This document shows positions 1-7,979 of a DNA stretch of 64,000 nt, one piece after another. The DNA is from Arthrobacter sp. D5-1 (GTDB lineage: Bacteria; Actinomycetota; Actinomycetes; Actinomycetales; Micrococcaceae). Under the pieces are notes generated by a model, which ran no database searches, had not been told where the DNA came from, and saw only the letters and a list, made by a program, of their open reading frames with translations. How positions within the stretch are numbered: position 1 is the stretch's first letter; every line of letters starts with the position of its first letter. The stretch spans positions 2,170,001-2,234,000 of the forward strand of contig NZ_CP014571.1 in NCBI RefSeq assembly GCF_017357425.1, given 5' to 3'. The position numbers were made by a program, and so were the translations under genes.

Positions 1-2467
1 GGACGACGACGAACAAGTTGACTGCGGCTGTCCGGGCCTCGTCAAGAGATGCACCGCGGGCAAGCTCGAACTCGAAGATCCACCATGTGCCGCTGACCAG
101 GAGTACGGACACCAGCAACGTGCGGAACGCCAACCCCCATGTCAGCAGCGGGCGGTCCGGATCCCGGGGACCTCGGGTCATGAGTCCCGGTTCCTTGGGT
201 TCGAAGGCCAGCATCAGGCCAAGAGCCACGGCTGTGGTCATGTTGATCCACAAAATCTGGGTAGGGAGGATAGGGAGGGGCCAGCCCATGATGATGGCCA
301 CCAGAATGACCAAGCCTTCGCCCATATTGGTGGGGATGGTCCAGACGATGAATTTGACCAGGTTGTCGAAAACGTTGCGCCCTTCTTCGACGGCGGCCTC
401 AATGGTGGCGAAGTTGTCGTCGGCGAGGACAATGTCAGATGCCTCTTTGGCCACTTCGGTGCCGGCATGGCCCATTGCGATGCCAACGTTGGCTTGGCGA
501 AGGGCGGGGGCGTCGTTAACGCCGTCGCCTGTCATGGCCACTACGTGGCCGTTGGACTGCAGCGCATGGATCAAGAGGAGTTTTTGGGCCGGAGATACTC
601 TCGCGAATACCGAAGCTTCGTCGACGACGTCGGCCAGATGTTCTGCCGTTTTGCCCTCTAAATCGGCGCCTGTCACGATGTGGTCGCTGCCGCCGTCGAG
701 CCCTACCGCGGCAGCGATGGCCTGGGCTGTCCCCGGATGGTCGCCGGTGATCATCTTGACCTTGATGCCTGCCGTCCTGCACGAACGTACCGCAGCAGCG
801 GCAGCATTTCGCGGCGGATCGAACATCGCTTGCATACCGACAAACGTAAGGCCGCCAAGGCCGGCATCAGGGTCGATGGGGGATAGGCCTTTGGTCCGCG
901 TCATTGCTGTTGCGAGTACCCGGAGCCCTTGGCCTGCCAGGTCGTCTGCAGCCTGAGTGATGACGCCGACATCGAGGGGCTCGGATTCACCCTTACTGCC
1001 CATTTGCCCGACGCATAGCTCGAGAACGCGTTCGATGCTTCCTTTCACCAACAAAAGGCCGTCGGCGTATCCCTCGTCGTCCCGATGGAGGGTTGCCATG
1101 AACTGGCGCTCGTGGGTGAAGGGGATGGTGCTGATCCTTGGGTGTCGGGCAAGGAACCCCTGAAGGTCTGCATGTCCCTTGCCGGCGGCCACAATCATGG
1201 CAGCTTCGGTGGGGTCGCCTCGTATCTGCCAGGTGTCATCCTGCTGGAAGACGGCGGAGTCGTTGCATGCAGCACCTGCAATAAGGCACCACGTCATGCT
1301 CGCATCGTTTCCCTCGGGGATACCTCCGAGGTCCCGGTGGCTTTCCCGTCGTCGGACGGAGCCGTCCGGGCCATACCCCACGCCCGTGAGGTCGTACTTG
1401 GCAGCGGGTGTCCACAGTGCAGCCACCGTCATTTGGTTTTCCGTGAAAGTTCCCGTCTTGTCGGAACAAATGACAGTTGTGCTGCCCAAGGTTTCGACGA
1501 CGGGGAGTCGCCTGACAATGGCCCGGCGCTTGGCCATCCTCCCGACGCCGATGGCCAGGGTGACCGACACGGCGGCCGGTAGCCCCTCCGGTATGGCGCC
1601 CACGGCCATAGCGACGACGGACGTGAACATCAGTGCGGTTTCCTGCCCTCGTGCAAGCCCAACGACGAAAGCGCACGCGGACAGCGCAAGGATGGCAATA
1701 GTGAGCGTCATACTGAACTTAGCCAGCTTGCTGGTGAGCGGTGTGGGCACCGGCCGGACGGTACCGATCAACCGGTGAATCTCGCCGAGCTCGGTTTCCC
1801 CGCCGGTGGCAACGACCACTCCGGCTCCGCTGCCCGAAGTTACCAGCGTTCCCCCATAGACCATGTTGCGTCGATCGGCCACCGGAGTGCTGATGGGAAG
1901 GACAACCTCGTCCTTGGTTACTGTTTCGGACTCTCCCGTCAATGCTGATTCGTCTGCTTTTAGACCTGAAACGCGGACCAAACGGATGTCTGCGGGGACC
2001 TTGTCTCCGGCTTCCATGAGGACCAGGTCGCCAGGGACCAATTCGTCCGACGGGATCCTCAATCGCTGGCCGCTCCTGATCACCATACTCCGGGTGGGGA
2101 CGAGCGCGCGCAACGCATCCAACGCCGCCTCGGCTCGTACTTCCTGAATCAGGCCAATGGTTGTGTTGACTGCAACTACGCCCAAAATCACGGAACTGTC
2201 CACGTACTCGCCCAAGAACACGGTCACGGCCGCTGCCGCAAGCAGGACATAAATCAAGGGATTATTGAACTGACGGGCAGCAGAACGCAGGAGGCTGTCG
2301 TGTTGGATGCCGGGCAGACGGTTGGGCCCATAGGTCACGGCGCGTACGGCCACGACATCCGGACTCAGCCCACGTGCGGCGTCCGCTTCGAGAAGCAGGA
2401 CAACCTCGTGTGCCGGCAAACCGTGATGGGCAGCGTCCGTGGTGCCGTGATTCAAGCCGGCCGCCAT
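1..2467 (-). CDS. P-type cation-transporting ATPase (P2 type), C-terminus cut by window edge
   Basis: ATP-driven membrane cation pump, probably of the CtpF/calcium-pump group. Read from the ATG at 2467 on the minus strand, about 822 residues are visible and the last membrane helices lie beyond position 1. Visible in order are an N-terminal cation-ATPase domain, the actuator motif LTGES (about 1930-1950), the M4 motif IPEGLPA (about 1590-1610), the phosphorylation motif CSDKTGT (about 1450-1470), a TGD motif near 745 and the hinge GDGVNDA (about 510-535). It starts two bases after the deacetylase stop and is the last visible gene of an eight-gene minus-strand operon. CtpF is a known DosR-regulon member in M. 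tuberculosis; the transported ion here cannot be read from sequence. Confidence 0.9.
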   Translation of the reverse strand, partial: MAAGLNHGTTDAAHHGLPAHEVVLLLEADAARGLSPDVVAVRAVTYGPNRLPGIQHDSLLRSAARQFNNPLIYVLLAAAAVTVFLGEYVDSSVILGVVAVNTTIGLIQEVRAEAALDALRALVPTRSMVIRSGQRLRIPSDELVPGDLVLMEAGDKVPADIRLVRVSGLKADESALTGESETVTKDEVVLPISTPVADRRNMVYGGTLVTSGSGAGVVVATGGETELGEIHRLIGTVRPVPTPLTSKLAKFSMTLTIAILALSACAFVVGLARGQETALMFTSVVAMAVGAIPEGLPAAVSVTLAIGVGRMAKRRAIVRRLPVVETLGSTTVICSDKTGTFTENQMTVAALWTPAAKYDLTGVGYGPDGSVRRRESHRDLGGIPEGNDASMTWCLIAGAACNDSAVFQQDDTWQIRGDPTEAAMIVAAGKGHADLQGFLARHPRISTIPFTHERQFMATLHRDDEGYADGLLLVKGSIERVLELCVGQMGSKGESEPLDVGVITQAADDLAGQGLRVLATAMTRTKGLSPIDPDAGLGGLTFVGMQAMFDPPRNAAAAAVRSCRTAGIKVKMITGDHPGTAQAIAAAVGLDGGSDHIVTGADLEGKTAEHLADVVDEASVFARVSPAQKLLLIHALQSNGHVVAMTGDGVNDAPALRQANVGIAMGHAGTEVAKEASDIVLADDNFATIEAAVEEGRNVFDNLVKFIVWTIPTNMGEGLVILVAIIMGWPLPILPTQILWINMTTAVALGLMLAFEPKEPGLMTRGPRDPDRPLLTWGLAFRTLLVSVLLVSGTWWIFEFELARGASLDEARTAAVNLFVVV

Positions 2468-2469
2468 GC

Positions 2470-3423
2470 CTAGCCAGCCAGTATCTGATCGAGGGTCGCT
2501 AAACTGTATCCGGCCGTCTTGATCTCTTTGATAATGCCGGGCAACGCGTCAGCATCCAGGGTAGTTCCGTCTTCCGGATTGGAACCTATGTGCATCAGGA
2601 TGATGGCGCCGGGGCGAAGTCCGTCAACAACGCGCCGAAGGACTGTTTCCTGAGTGGCTCCGCCGCTGGTTCCCTTCCAGCCGAGAGTGTCCACGCTCCA
2701 GCGCACAGCAATATAGCCGAGCCTGTTGACCGTGGCGATGACCCGGGAATCCCGCTCGCCGAACGGGAACCTGAAGAACGGCCGGGGATCGCCGCCCGCA
2801 GCCAGGATCGCTGCTTCAGCTCCGCGAATCTCCTCGGTGATCTGCGCATCCGTCAGCTGTGTGAAACCAGGATGACTCATCGAATGATTACCCAGCCGAT
2901 GCCCTTCGGCGAGGATCCGGTGCACGCTTCCGCTGCCTGCCTGGGCCCAGTTGCCCGTCAGGAAGAACGTTGCCCTCACGTGTTCCGCTGAAAGGGTTGA
3001 CAGGATGCTGGGCAAGGCCGCTGAGTTGGCCCCGGCGTCAAAGGTCAGCGCGACCACATTCCCTGCTCCCGGCATTTCCTCGAGATCCCGTCCCAGCAGT
3101 GCTTCCGGCAGCGCTGCAACCGACGGTCCACCAGTCTCAGAGTCACCAGGCTCAGGCCCAACGCTCGGCGATTCATCCGGCTCCGGCGTATCTGTCGACG
3201 CACTTGGCGCAGGTGAACGTGAATCCGTGGTCGTGGTTGTTGTAGGCGTCATGGCCGACGTTGTCGTCAGCGGGCTTGGTGCTCCCTGTGGCTGCGCAGT
3301 GACCAACAGTATGATCCCTCCGGCGAGAATTACCAGGGCGAGCAAAACCACGACGGCGACCACTCGCCGTCGTACGTTTCTTCGCGACGCCGGTGCTACC
3401 GCGGGGGCGCGGCCGTCGTTCAC
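2470..3423 (-). CDS. Membrane-anchored polysaccharide deacetylase (NodB family)
   Basis: Predicted extracellular deacetylase of peptidoglycan or another N-acetylated polysaccharide. The 317-residue protein has one N-terminal membrane anchor (residues about 20-44), a Thr/Pro/Ser-rich linker (about 50-100), then the NodB domain. Catalytic motifs are visible: TFDAG (motif 1, with Ala in place of the second Asp of the common TFDD), HSMSHP (metal-binding His pair), RFPFGERD (motif 3) and ILMHIG (motif 5). The start is a GTG overlapping the stop of the upstream DUF4389 gene as GTGA, so translation is probably coupled. Confidence 0.88.
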   Translation of the reverse strand: MNDGRAPAVAPASRRNVRRRVVAVVVLLALVILAGGIILLVTAQPQGAPSPLTTTSAMTPTTTTTTDSRSPAPSASTDTPEPDESPSVGPEPGDSETGGPSVAALPEALLGRDLEEMPGAGNVVALTFDAGANSAALPSILSTLSAEHVRATFFLTGNWAQAGSGSVHRILAEGHRLGNHSMSHPGFTQLTDAQITEEIRGAEAAILAAGGDPRPFFRFPFGERDSRVIATVNRLGYIAVRWSVDTLGWKGTSGGATQETVLRRVVDGLRPGAIILMHIGSNPEDGTTLDADALPGIIKEIKTAGYSLATLDQILAG

Positions 3424-4865
3424 GGCAGGCCGGCCCTTCCGTCAGGATTCGGGGGCTGCAGTGGCTCGGGATCGTAGGCACCCTGGTCCAGGCGGAAGGG
3501 CGGATACTCGTCGCGCAGGAGGGCTCCGTAGATAAGCACACGGTAGACCCATCGGTTGATGCCCATGATGAAGCCGAACAGGGGGCGCGGGTAGCTGCCG
3601 GTGAACAACAGGATTACCAAGGCGATGATCACCAGCAGACCCAGCAAGGACAGTCCTCCGCCGCGATCATTGATGACGCCGGCGGGCCCGTCCTCGGTTC
3701 TCCAAGCCCACGTCGCCGTTCCTGTGAACGCCCCCACGATCAGCAGATGCGGTATGAGCAGCAACCAGGACTTGACAAGAACAAGGCCCCGGGAGACACG
3801 CGCCGGATAATCCACCTGCAGGTTCGCCGGGTAGTCCGTCCGGGAGAGGCTGAACGGCGGATAGCGATCAGTCCCACCTACGCCGTAGGCGTAGAAAGCC
3901 ACGCGCCAGTTCCAACGGAGGACGCCGACGTTGAAGTGAAAGAGGGACAGCGGGTAGCGGCCCGTGAAAAGGATGGCAAACCAGGCAATGATGCTGGTAA
4001 CGGCGAACGCGAACCAAAGGAATACCAGCACGAAGAAATGGGGGATGGCGAGGAACCATTTCACCAGCCACATCCAGGGCGACAGTGCGGGGTCCAACTG
4101 GCCGGTGAAATGAAGCGGTGAGTTCATGGCGCTTGCCGCTGCGGAGCCTTGCGCTGCCGCAGATGTCGAAGGGGGCTGCCCCTGCGATCCTCCACCACGG
4201 CCCAGGCCTACGGCGCCCAACACCAGCAGCGGCACGCCGATCAGGATGGTCAGGACGCCGGCGAACAGCAGGCCAGTTGCTGCGGGTTTGATGAGGTCGG
4301 AACGGAAACCGGCTTGCAGGTCCGCGGAGACCCCGGCGCTGGCGTCAGCGTTCATCACCACCACCGTCCAATTGCCGGGAGCTATGTTCCACGTGAGCTC
4401 TTGCTCGCCCTGGCCGGACGCTGATGCTGCCCAGAACTGCCGGGCACCGGGCGCTGCGGGGGTGGATGATCCTGGAACGTCCCTGTACACAGGCCGGAAG
4501 GGCTGGAATTTCACGTCACGCAACTCAGTGCGGTGTACCCCTTCAAGGTATGCGTCCACCTCGTTTTGGGGTGCAATGCCGATGAACACTTCACGGCCGG
4601 GATCTGTCGCTTTGGCACGTAGCCTGAGGGTTCCGACGTCGAAAGGGAGCCTTTCGGGCGTGCCCTCGCCCACGGCATCGAGCTGGGGAGAGACCAATGC
4701 TCGGGACGAAACCGTGTACCGCTCTGTTGGGGAGGTGAAAAAGTCTCCGTCGTCTTGGGAAGTGGCGAGCCATGCCGCTGCCGCGCCCGCCGCTGCCATC
4801 GTGAAGCCGAGCAAAGAGAGAACGATGCCGACAACAAGTAGGACGATGTGACCCGGCTTTTTCAT
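3420..4865 (-). CDS. DUF4389 membrane protein with two DUF4389 repeats
   Basis: Integral membrane protein of unknown function, 481 residues from the ATG at 4865. An N-terminal helix (about 8-32) precedes an extracytoplasmic region of about 150 residues and a second helix. Two similar membrane modules follow, each ending in a YPPF motif (DRYPPFSL and DEYPPFRL), which is the DUF4389 signature. The upstream stretch open in this frame to 5423 is antisense to nothing useful and lacks a reason to be used; the ATG lies two bases after the ABC permease stop. Its position between a transporter and a cell-wall enzyme suggests an envelope role, but this is inference. Confidence 0.82.
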   Translation of the reverse strand: MKKPGHIVLLVVGIVLSLLGFTMAAAGAAAAWLATSQDDGDFFTSPTERYTVSSRALVSPQLDAVGEGTPERLPFDVGTLRLRAKATDPGREVFIGIAPQNEVDAYLEGVHRTELRDVKFQPFRPVYRDVPGSSTPAAPGARQFWAASASGQGEQELTWNIAPGNWTVVVMNADASAGVSADLQAGFRSDLIKPAATGLLFAGVLTILIGVPLLVLGAVGLGRGGGSQGQPPSTSAAAQGSAAASAMNSPLHFTGQLDPALSPWMWLVKWFLAIPHFFVLVFLWFAFAVTSIIAWFAILFTGRYPLSLFHFNVGVLRWNWRVAFYAYGVGGTDRYPPFSLSRTDYPANLQVDYPARVSRGLVLVKSWLLLIPHLLIVGAFTGTATWAWRTEDGPAGVINDRGGGLSLLGLLVIIALVILLFTGSYPRPLFGFIMGINRWVYRVLIYGALLRDEYPPFRLDQGAYDPEPLQPPNPDGRAGLP

Positions 4866-4867
4866 GG

Positions 4868-5632
4868 CTAGAGTTCTTTCCTGTTGAAGATCATCGTGGC
4901 AGCGCCGAGGGCAGCGGCGGCGGCGACAAGGCTGCTCACTGCAGGCCAAGCCGGCGAGACATGTTCCTGGCCGGCGGCAATCGCGGCTGCGATGCCGGGT
5001 ACGGCTGCCGGCCCAAAGGTTGCGAGCGGATCCCAGGCGGCCCCCACGGCCAGCAGAGCGTAGATCCCCAGCCCTGTTCCAGCTGCCCCGGCCGGTGCCG
5101 GAATCAACACCGAGAACAGCATGGTGTAGGACAGTGCCAGTATCCCGTAGAGCAAGAGCAGGAACGCCGCGCCCCACAACTGCCCCGAGGGCGCGCTCCC
5201 GAAGGTTAACAGGGTGACGGCCCACGTGGTGAAGGTCCCCAAGGCAAACACGACCGTGATGAACACGGCATGCACGGATGCCTTCGCCGCGATGAAAGTT
5301 GCCCTTGATACTGGTTTGGTGAGTATGAAGGCGGCGGTGCCCTCGCGGATCTCGCTGGACACCACGCCGCCATACATGATGATGATGGTGAACAGGACGA
5401 TTTGTGAGAGATTCTTTATCCACTGCCCGTAGGCGTCACTGAAAGTGGCATCCGGCAATCCCAACGAACCGGGCGCCGCGGCTGTGAGGGATCCCAGAAG
5501 TTCGGGAGTAATTTTGGCCAACGGCGGACCAACCACTGCGAAGAACATGACTATTGCGGGCAACACCCAAATCCGCCATGTCCGGCGGATTTCCTGGCCT
5601 TCCTTGGCGGCCAGTACCGAGAAAGTGCTCAT
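4868..5632 (-). CDS. ABC-2 type transporter permease
   Basis: Membrane subunit of an ABC exporter, 254 residues with about six hydrophobic segments and the ABC-2 family hallmark SSEIREGTAAFILTKPVSR near residues 93-112. Its ATG overlaps the stop of the ATPase gene (ATGA at 5629-5632), so the two form one transporter. Family members often act in multi-copper enzyme maturation, drug or lipid export; the substrate is not evident. Confidence 0.88.
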   Translation of the reverse strand: MSTFSVLAAKEGQEIRRTWRIWVLPAIVMFFAVVGPPLAKITPELLGSLTAAAPGSLGLPDATFSDAYGQWIKNLSQIVLFTIIIMYGGVVSSEIREGTAAFILTKPVSRATFIAAKASVHAVFITVVFALGTFTTWAVTLLTFGSAPSGQLWGAAFLLLLYGILALSYTMLFSVLIPAPAGAAGTGLGIYALLAVGAAWDPLATFGPAAVPGIAAAIAAGQEHVSPAWPAVSSLVAAAAALGAATMIFNRKEL

Positions 5633-6612
5633 TGCTTTCCCTTTCCGACAAGCTCCAGGAAGACCTCTTCAAGACCGGATTCAGCGTTTTCCATGCGAAT
5701 GAGGCCCGTACCCTGTCTGCTGATCAGGCGGGGTATTTCACGCTGCGCGGTCTCTGTGTCCGAAACCCGGACTTCAATTTCGCCGCGCGGTCCGGGTTGG
5801 ACTGAGACCGCCCAGTCCTGTTGTCCGAAAACTCCGGCGAGCGCTTCCGCCCCCTGACTGACATCGATGAGAATTCGTCGCTGTCCACGACGGGAACGCA
5901 GTTCTTCCATGGTGGATTGAGCCAGAACCCGTCCCTTGTCCAGAATTGCCACGGAGTCGCAGATGCGCTCTACGTCGCTGAGAATATGCGTTGAGAAAAA
6001 TACTGTGGTCTTGCCGCGCAGTGCTTCAATGAAGTCCAAAAGCTCCCTGCGGCCTTCAGGGTCAAGAGCACTGGTGGGCTCGTCAAGCAAAAGCAGCCTT
6101 GGGGAATTGACCAGCGCCTGAGCTACGCCCAGCCGTTGGCGCATTCCCCGGGAATACTTGCCGATGGGTTGATCGATTCCCCTGAGTCGGACAAAATCCA
6201 GCAATTCCTCCGTCTTGGCATCCAACTCCGGTCCGTCAAGCCCAAACAAACTGCCCGCGAGCCGAAGCGTTTGCCGCGCGTTCATCCATTCATAGAACGC
6301 GGGTACATCCGGTAAATAACCTATGTTGTGGCGGATCGACGGCCCGTTTGTCATCGCGTCTTCGCCGAAAAGACGCAGTGAACCAGAACTCGCCCGGGTA
6401 AGTCCGCTCATGACCCGGAGGAAGGTGGTCTTGCCCGCCCCGTTCAACCCCAGGAAGCCAAAGATGGAACCCTCGGACACCTCCAGGTTCATGGCGTTGA
6501 GCGCGTGATTCTTCCCAAATGTCTTGGTCAGCCCCACCGCTTCAATCACCGCAGGCGCGCCAGTCACCGGTCCCCCTTGAGCTGCTGGGACGGACATCTG
6601 CCCTGTGGTCAT
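5629..6612 (-). CDS. ABC transporter ATP-binding protein
   Basis: ATPase partner of the adjacent ABC-2 permease, 327 residues from the ATG at 6612, which lies one base past the upstream stop. Walker A (GLNGAGKTT), signature (SRGMRQRLG), Walker B ([13 protein letters not shown]) and the H-loop (FFSTHILSD) are intact. A C-terminal extension of about 90 residues, typical of this exporter class, follows the nucleotide-binding domain. Part of the operon that starts at 7853. Confidence 0.92.
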   Translation of the reverse strand: MTTGQMSVPAAQGGPVTGAPAVIEAVGLTKTFGKNHALNAMNLEVSEGSIFGFLGLNGAGKTTFLRVMSGLTRASSGSLRLFGEDAMTNGPSIRHNIGYLPDVPAFYEWMNARQTLRLAGSLFGLDGPELDAKTEELLDFVRLRGIDQPIGKYSRGMRQRLGVAQALVNSPRLLLLDEPTSALDPEGRRELLDFIEALRGKTTVFFSTHILSDVERICDSVAILDKGRVLAQSTMEELRSRRGQRRILIDVSQGAEALAGVFGQQDWAVSVQPGPRGEIEVRVSDTETAQREIPRLISRQGTGLIRMENAESGLEEVFLELVGKGKQ

Positions 6613-6613
6613 C

Positions 6614-7060
6614 TTAGTGACCCTTCTCCGGGGAGTGGACCACCAGAACGGGACAGTGCGCGTGCGCAACGCAGGCCGAACTGACCGAACCCAACAGAAG
6701 TCCCCCAAAACCACCGTGACCGCGCCGGCCTACCACCAGAAGTGACGCATGCTTGCTGCCTTCAACAAGCCCGGCACGGGGAGACCGTTGAACAAGTCGG
6801 GAACTGACGTTCGGGGGCTTCTCAGTACCGAAAGCCTCCACAACTGCCTTATCGAGGCGTTCCTCCGCATCGTGGGCAAATCCATCTATGCCCATGGCCA
6901 GATATCCTTCGTATCCCAGCGGCATTTCCCAGCACCCCCACGCTTCAAGCGGGGCGTTAAGAGCCAGGGCAATGCGCTGTCCTTGGCGTAGGGCCTCCAC
7001 CGATGCTTGGGATCCGTCGACGCCAACAATGATCTTGTTTGGGTCAAGCCAGCTTGCCAT
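6614..7060 (-). CDS. Universal stress protein (single UspA domain)
   Basis: Cytoplasmic ATP-binding stress protein, 148 residues from the ATG at 7060; a GTG at 7063 is an alternative start. The N-terminal VGVDGS and the C-terminal ATP loop GRRGHGGFGGLLLGSVS (G-2x-G-9x-G-S type) are intact. The start overlaps the flavodoxin stop by one base. It is strongly similar to the universal stress protein at 18352-18798, including GYEGYLAMGI against YEGYVAMGI, so the two are probably recent paralogs. Confidence 0.92.
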   Translation of the reverse strand: MASWLDPNKIIVGVDGSQASVEALRQGQRIALALNAPLEAWGCWEMPLGYEGYLAMGIDGFAHDAEERLDKAVVEAFGTEKPPNVSSRLVQRSPRAGLVEGSKHASLLVVGRRGHGGFGGLLLGSVSSACVAHAHCPVLVVHSPEKGH

Positions 7061-7527
7061 CACGCGCTCCTTTGGATTCCATGTGCTTTGGCAATGGCCA
7101 AGAGTTCTTCACCCCACGCAGTTGCGCGGGACGTCTCGCCGTCAAGCAAGGGCCCCTCAGTTCCCTTGACGTAGAAGGCCGCGGGCTTGGCAATAATGCT
7201 GGCTCCGGCCTCTTTAAGTGTCTTGGTGATTTTCTTGGCTGCATCACCGTGGATGAACAACTTGACCCTCGTATCAAAGCCGGCAGCAACTACTCCTGAA
7301 AGTCCACGGCTACCAAGCCGTGCCAGAGCCTCCATCGTCTTCTGGGTGGGGCGCCAACCATTGATGGGGCTTCCCACCACCAATAGGTCGCCAGAGGAGA
7401 CATCTTCGGGTCGGAGCTGTCCGACGGGCAACACCTTCGCGTTGAGTGAGTTCAGGCCTGCTGCAATGGCTTCAGCGATCGACTTGGTGTTGCCAAAGCC
7501 GGAATCGTAAACGACGAGTGCTTTCAT
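7060..7527 (-). CDS. Flavodoxin-domain protein
   Basis: Predicted FMN-binding electron carrier of 155 residues. It has the flavodoxin start MKALVVYDSGFGNTKSIAEA, a phosphate-binding loop of SxxGNT type, and VVGSPINGW in the second FMN loop. It sits between DUF3040 and a universal stress protein, with four-base overlaps on both sides. In an energy-stress operon it could supply reducing equivalents, but no dedicated partner is adjacent. Confidence 0.88.
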   Translation of the reverse strand: MKALVVYDSGFGNTKSIAEAIAAGLNSLNAKVLPVGQLRPEDVSSGDLLVVGSPINGWRPTQKTMEALARLGSRGLSGVVAAGFDTRVKLFIHGDAAKKITKTLKEAGASIIAKPAAFYVKGTEGPLLDGETSRATAWGEELLAIAKAHGIQRSA

Positions 7528-7853
7528 GACTGTTCCTTGTTCTTCTCGTGGGCGTTTGTCCGGGCGCGCGGCCTCCAGCGAAACGGGCGGTCACCCATGA
7601 AAAGGGTTGCCCAGTACGTTCCCCCACCCATCACGAGGAAACCCACCACGCCCAACGCCAGACTGCCAAGTGGGAAACTCACCAGCAGCAGTCCGAGCCC
7701 GCCGAGCGCAGCAAGGCCGCCTCGCTTAATGCCCTTCCAACGGCGTCGATCAAGGTCTTCCAGGCTCATGAGTGCTGCCAGCCTGGGGTCCTCCTCCAGA
7801 AGACCCTGCGAAATGTTGTCCAGTTCGAGCCGTTCGAACTCCGAAAGTGCCAT
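7524..7853 (-). CDS. DUF3040 small membrane protein
   Basis: A 109-residue actinobacterial protein of unknown function, beginning MALSEFERLELDNI, the typical DUF3040 start, with two hydrophobic segments at about residues 46-84 and a basic tail. It is the first gene of the eight-gene minus-strand operon, and two DevR-like boxes lie 50-90 bases upstream. Confidence 0.8.
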   Translation of the reverse strand: MALSEFERLELDNISQGLLEEDPRLAALMSLEDLDRRRWKGIKRGGLAALGGLGLLLVSFPLGSLALGVVGFLVMGGGTYWATLFMGDRPFRWRPRARTNAHEKNKEQS

Positions 7854-7905
7854 GGTGTGCCTCCTGCCTTCCCTCCCAGCATGTGTGGTGCCGGAACCAG
7901 GAAAC

Positions 7906-7945
7906 AGGGCCGAAAGTCACTCCGAGGTTCAGGACCAAAGACTCT
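7906..7945. promoter_or_regulatory. Two DevR/DosR-like boxes between divergent operons
   Basis: AGGGCCGAAAGTCAC at 7906-7920 and AGGACCAAAGACTCT at 7931-7945. The first is identical to the copy at 22256-22270. Both align with the mycobacterial DosR box core GGGACTWWAGTCCC. They lie between the DUF3040 start (7853, minus) and the PEP synthase start (7980, plus), so they could serve both operons. Assignment to DevR is inference. Confidence 0.65.
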
Positions 7946-7979
7946 GCCCGGGCTGTCCCGCATCGCCAAGAATCAAGGC

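Noticed and set aside
4866..5423. Upstream extension of the DUF4389 frame to about 667 residues
   Set aside because: The added part is antisense-phase noise over the ABC permease gene on the same strand; the ATG at 4865 gives a normal membrane-protein start next to the permease stop.
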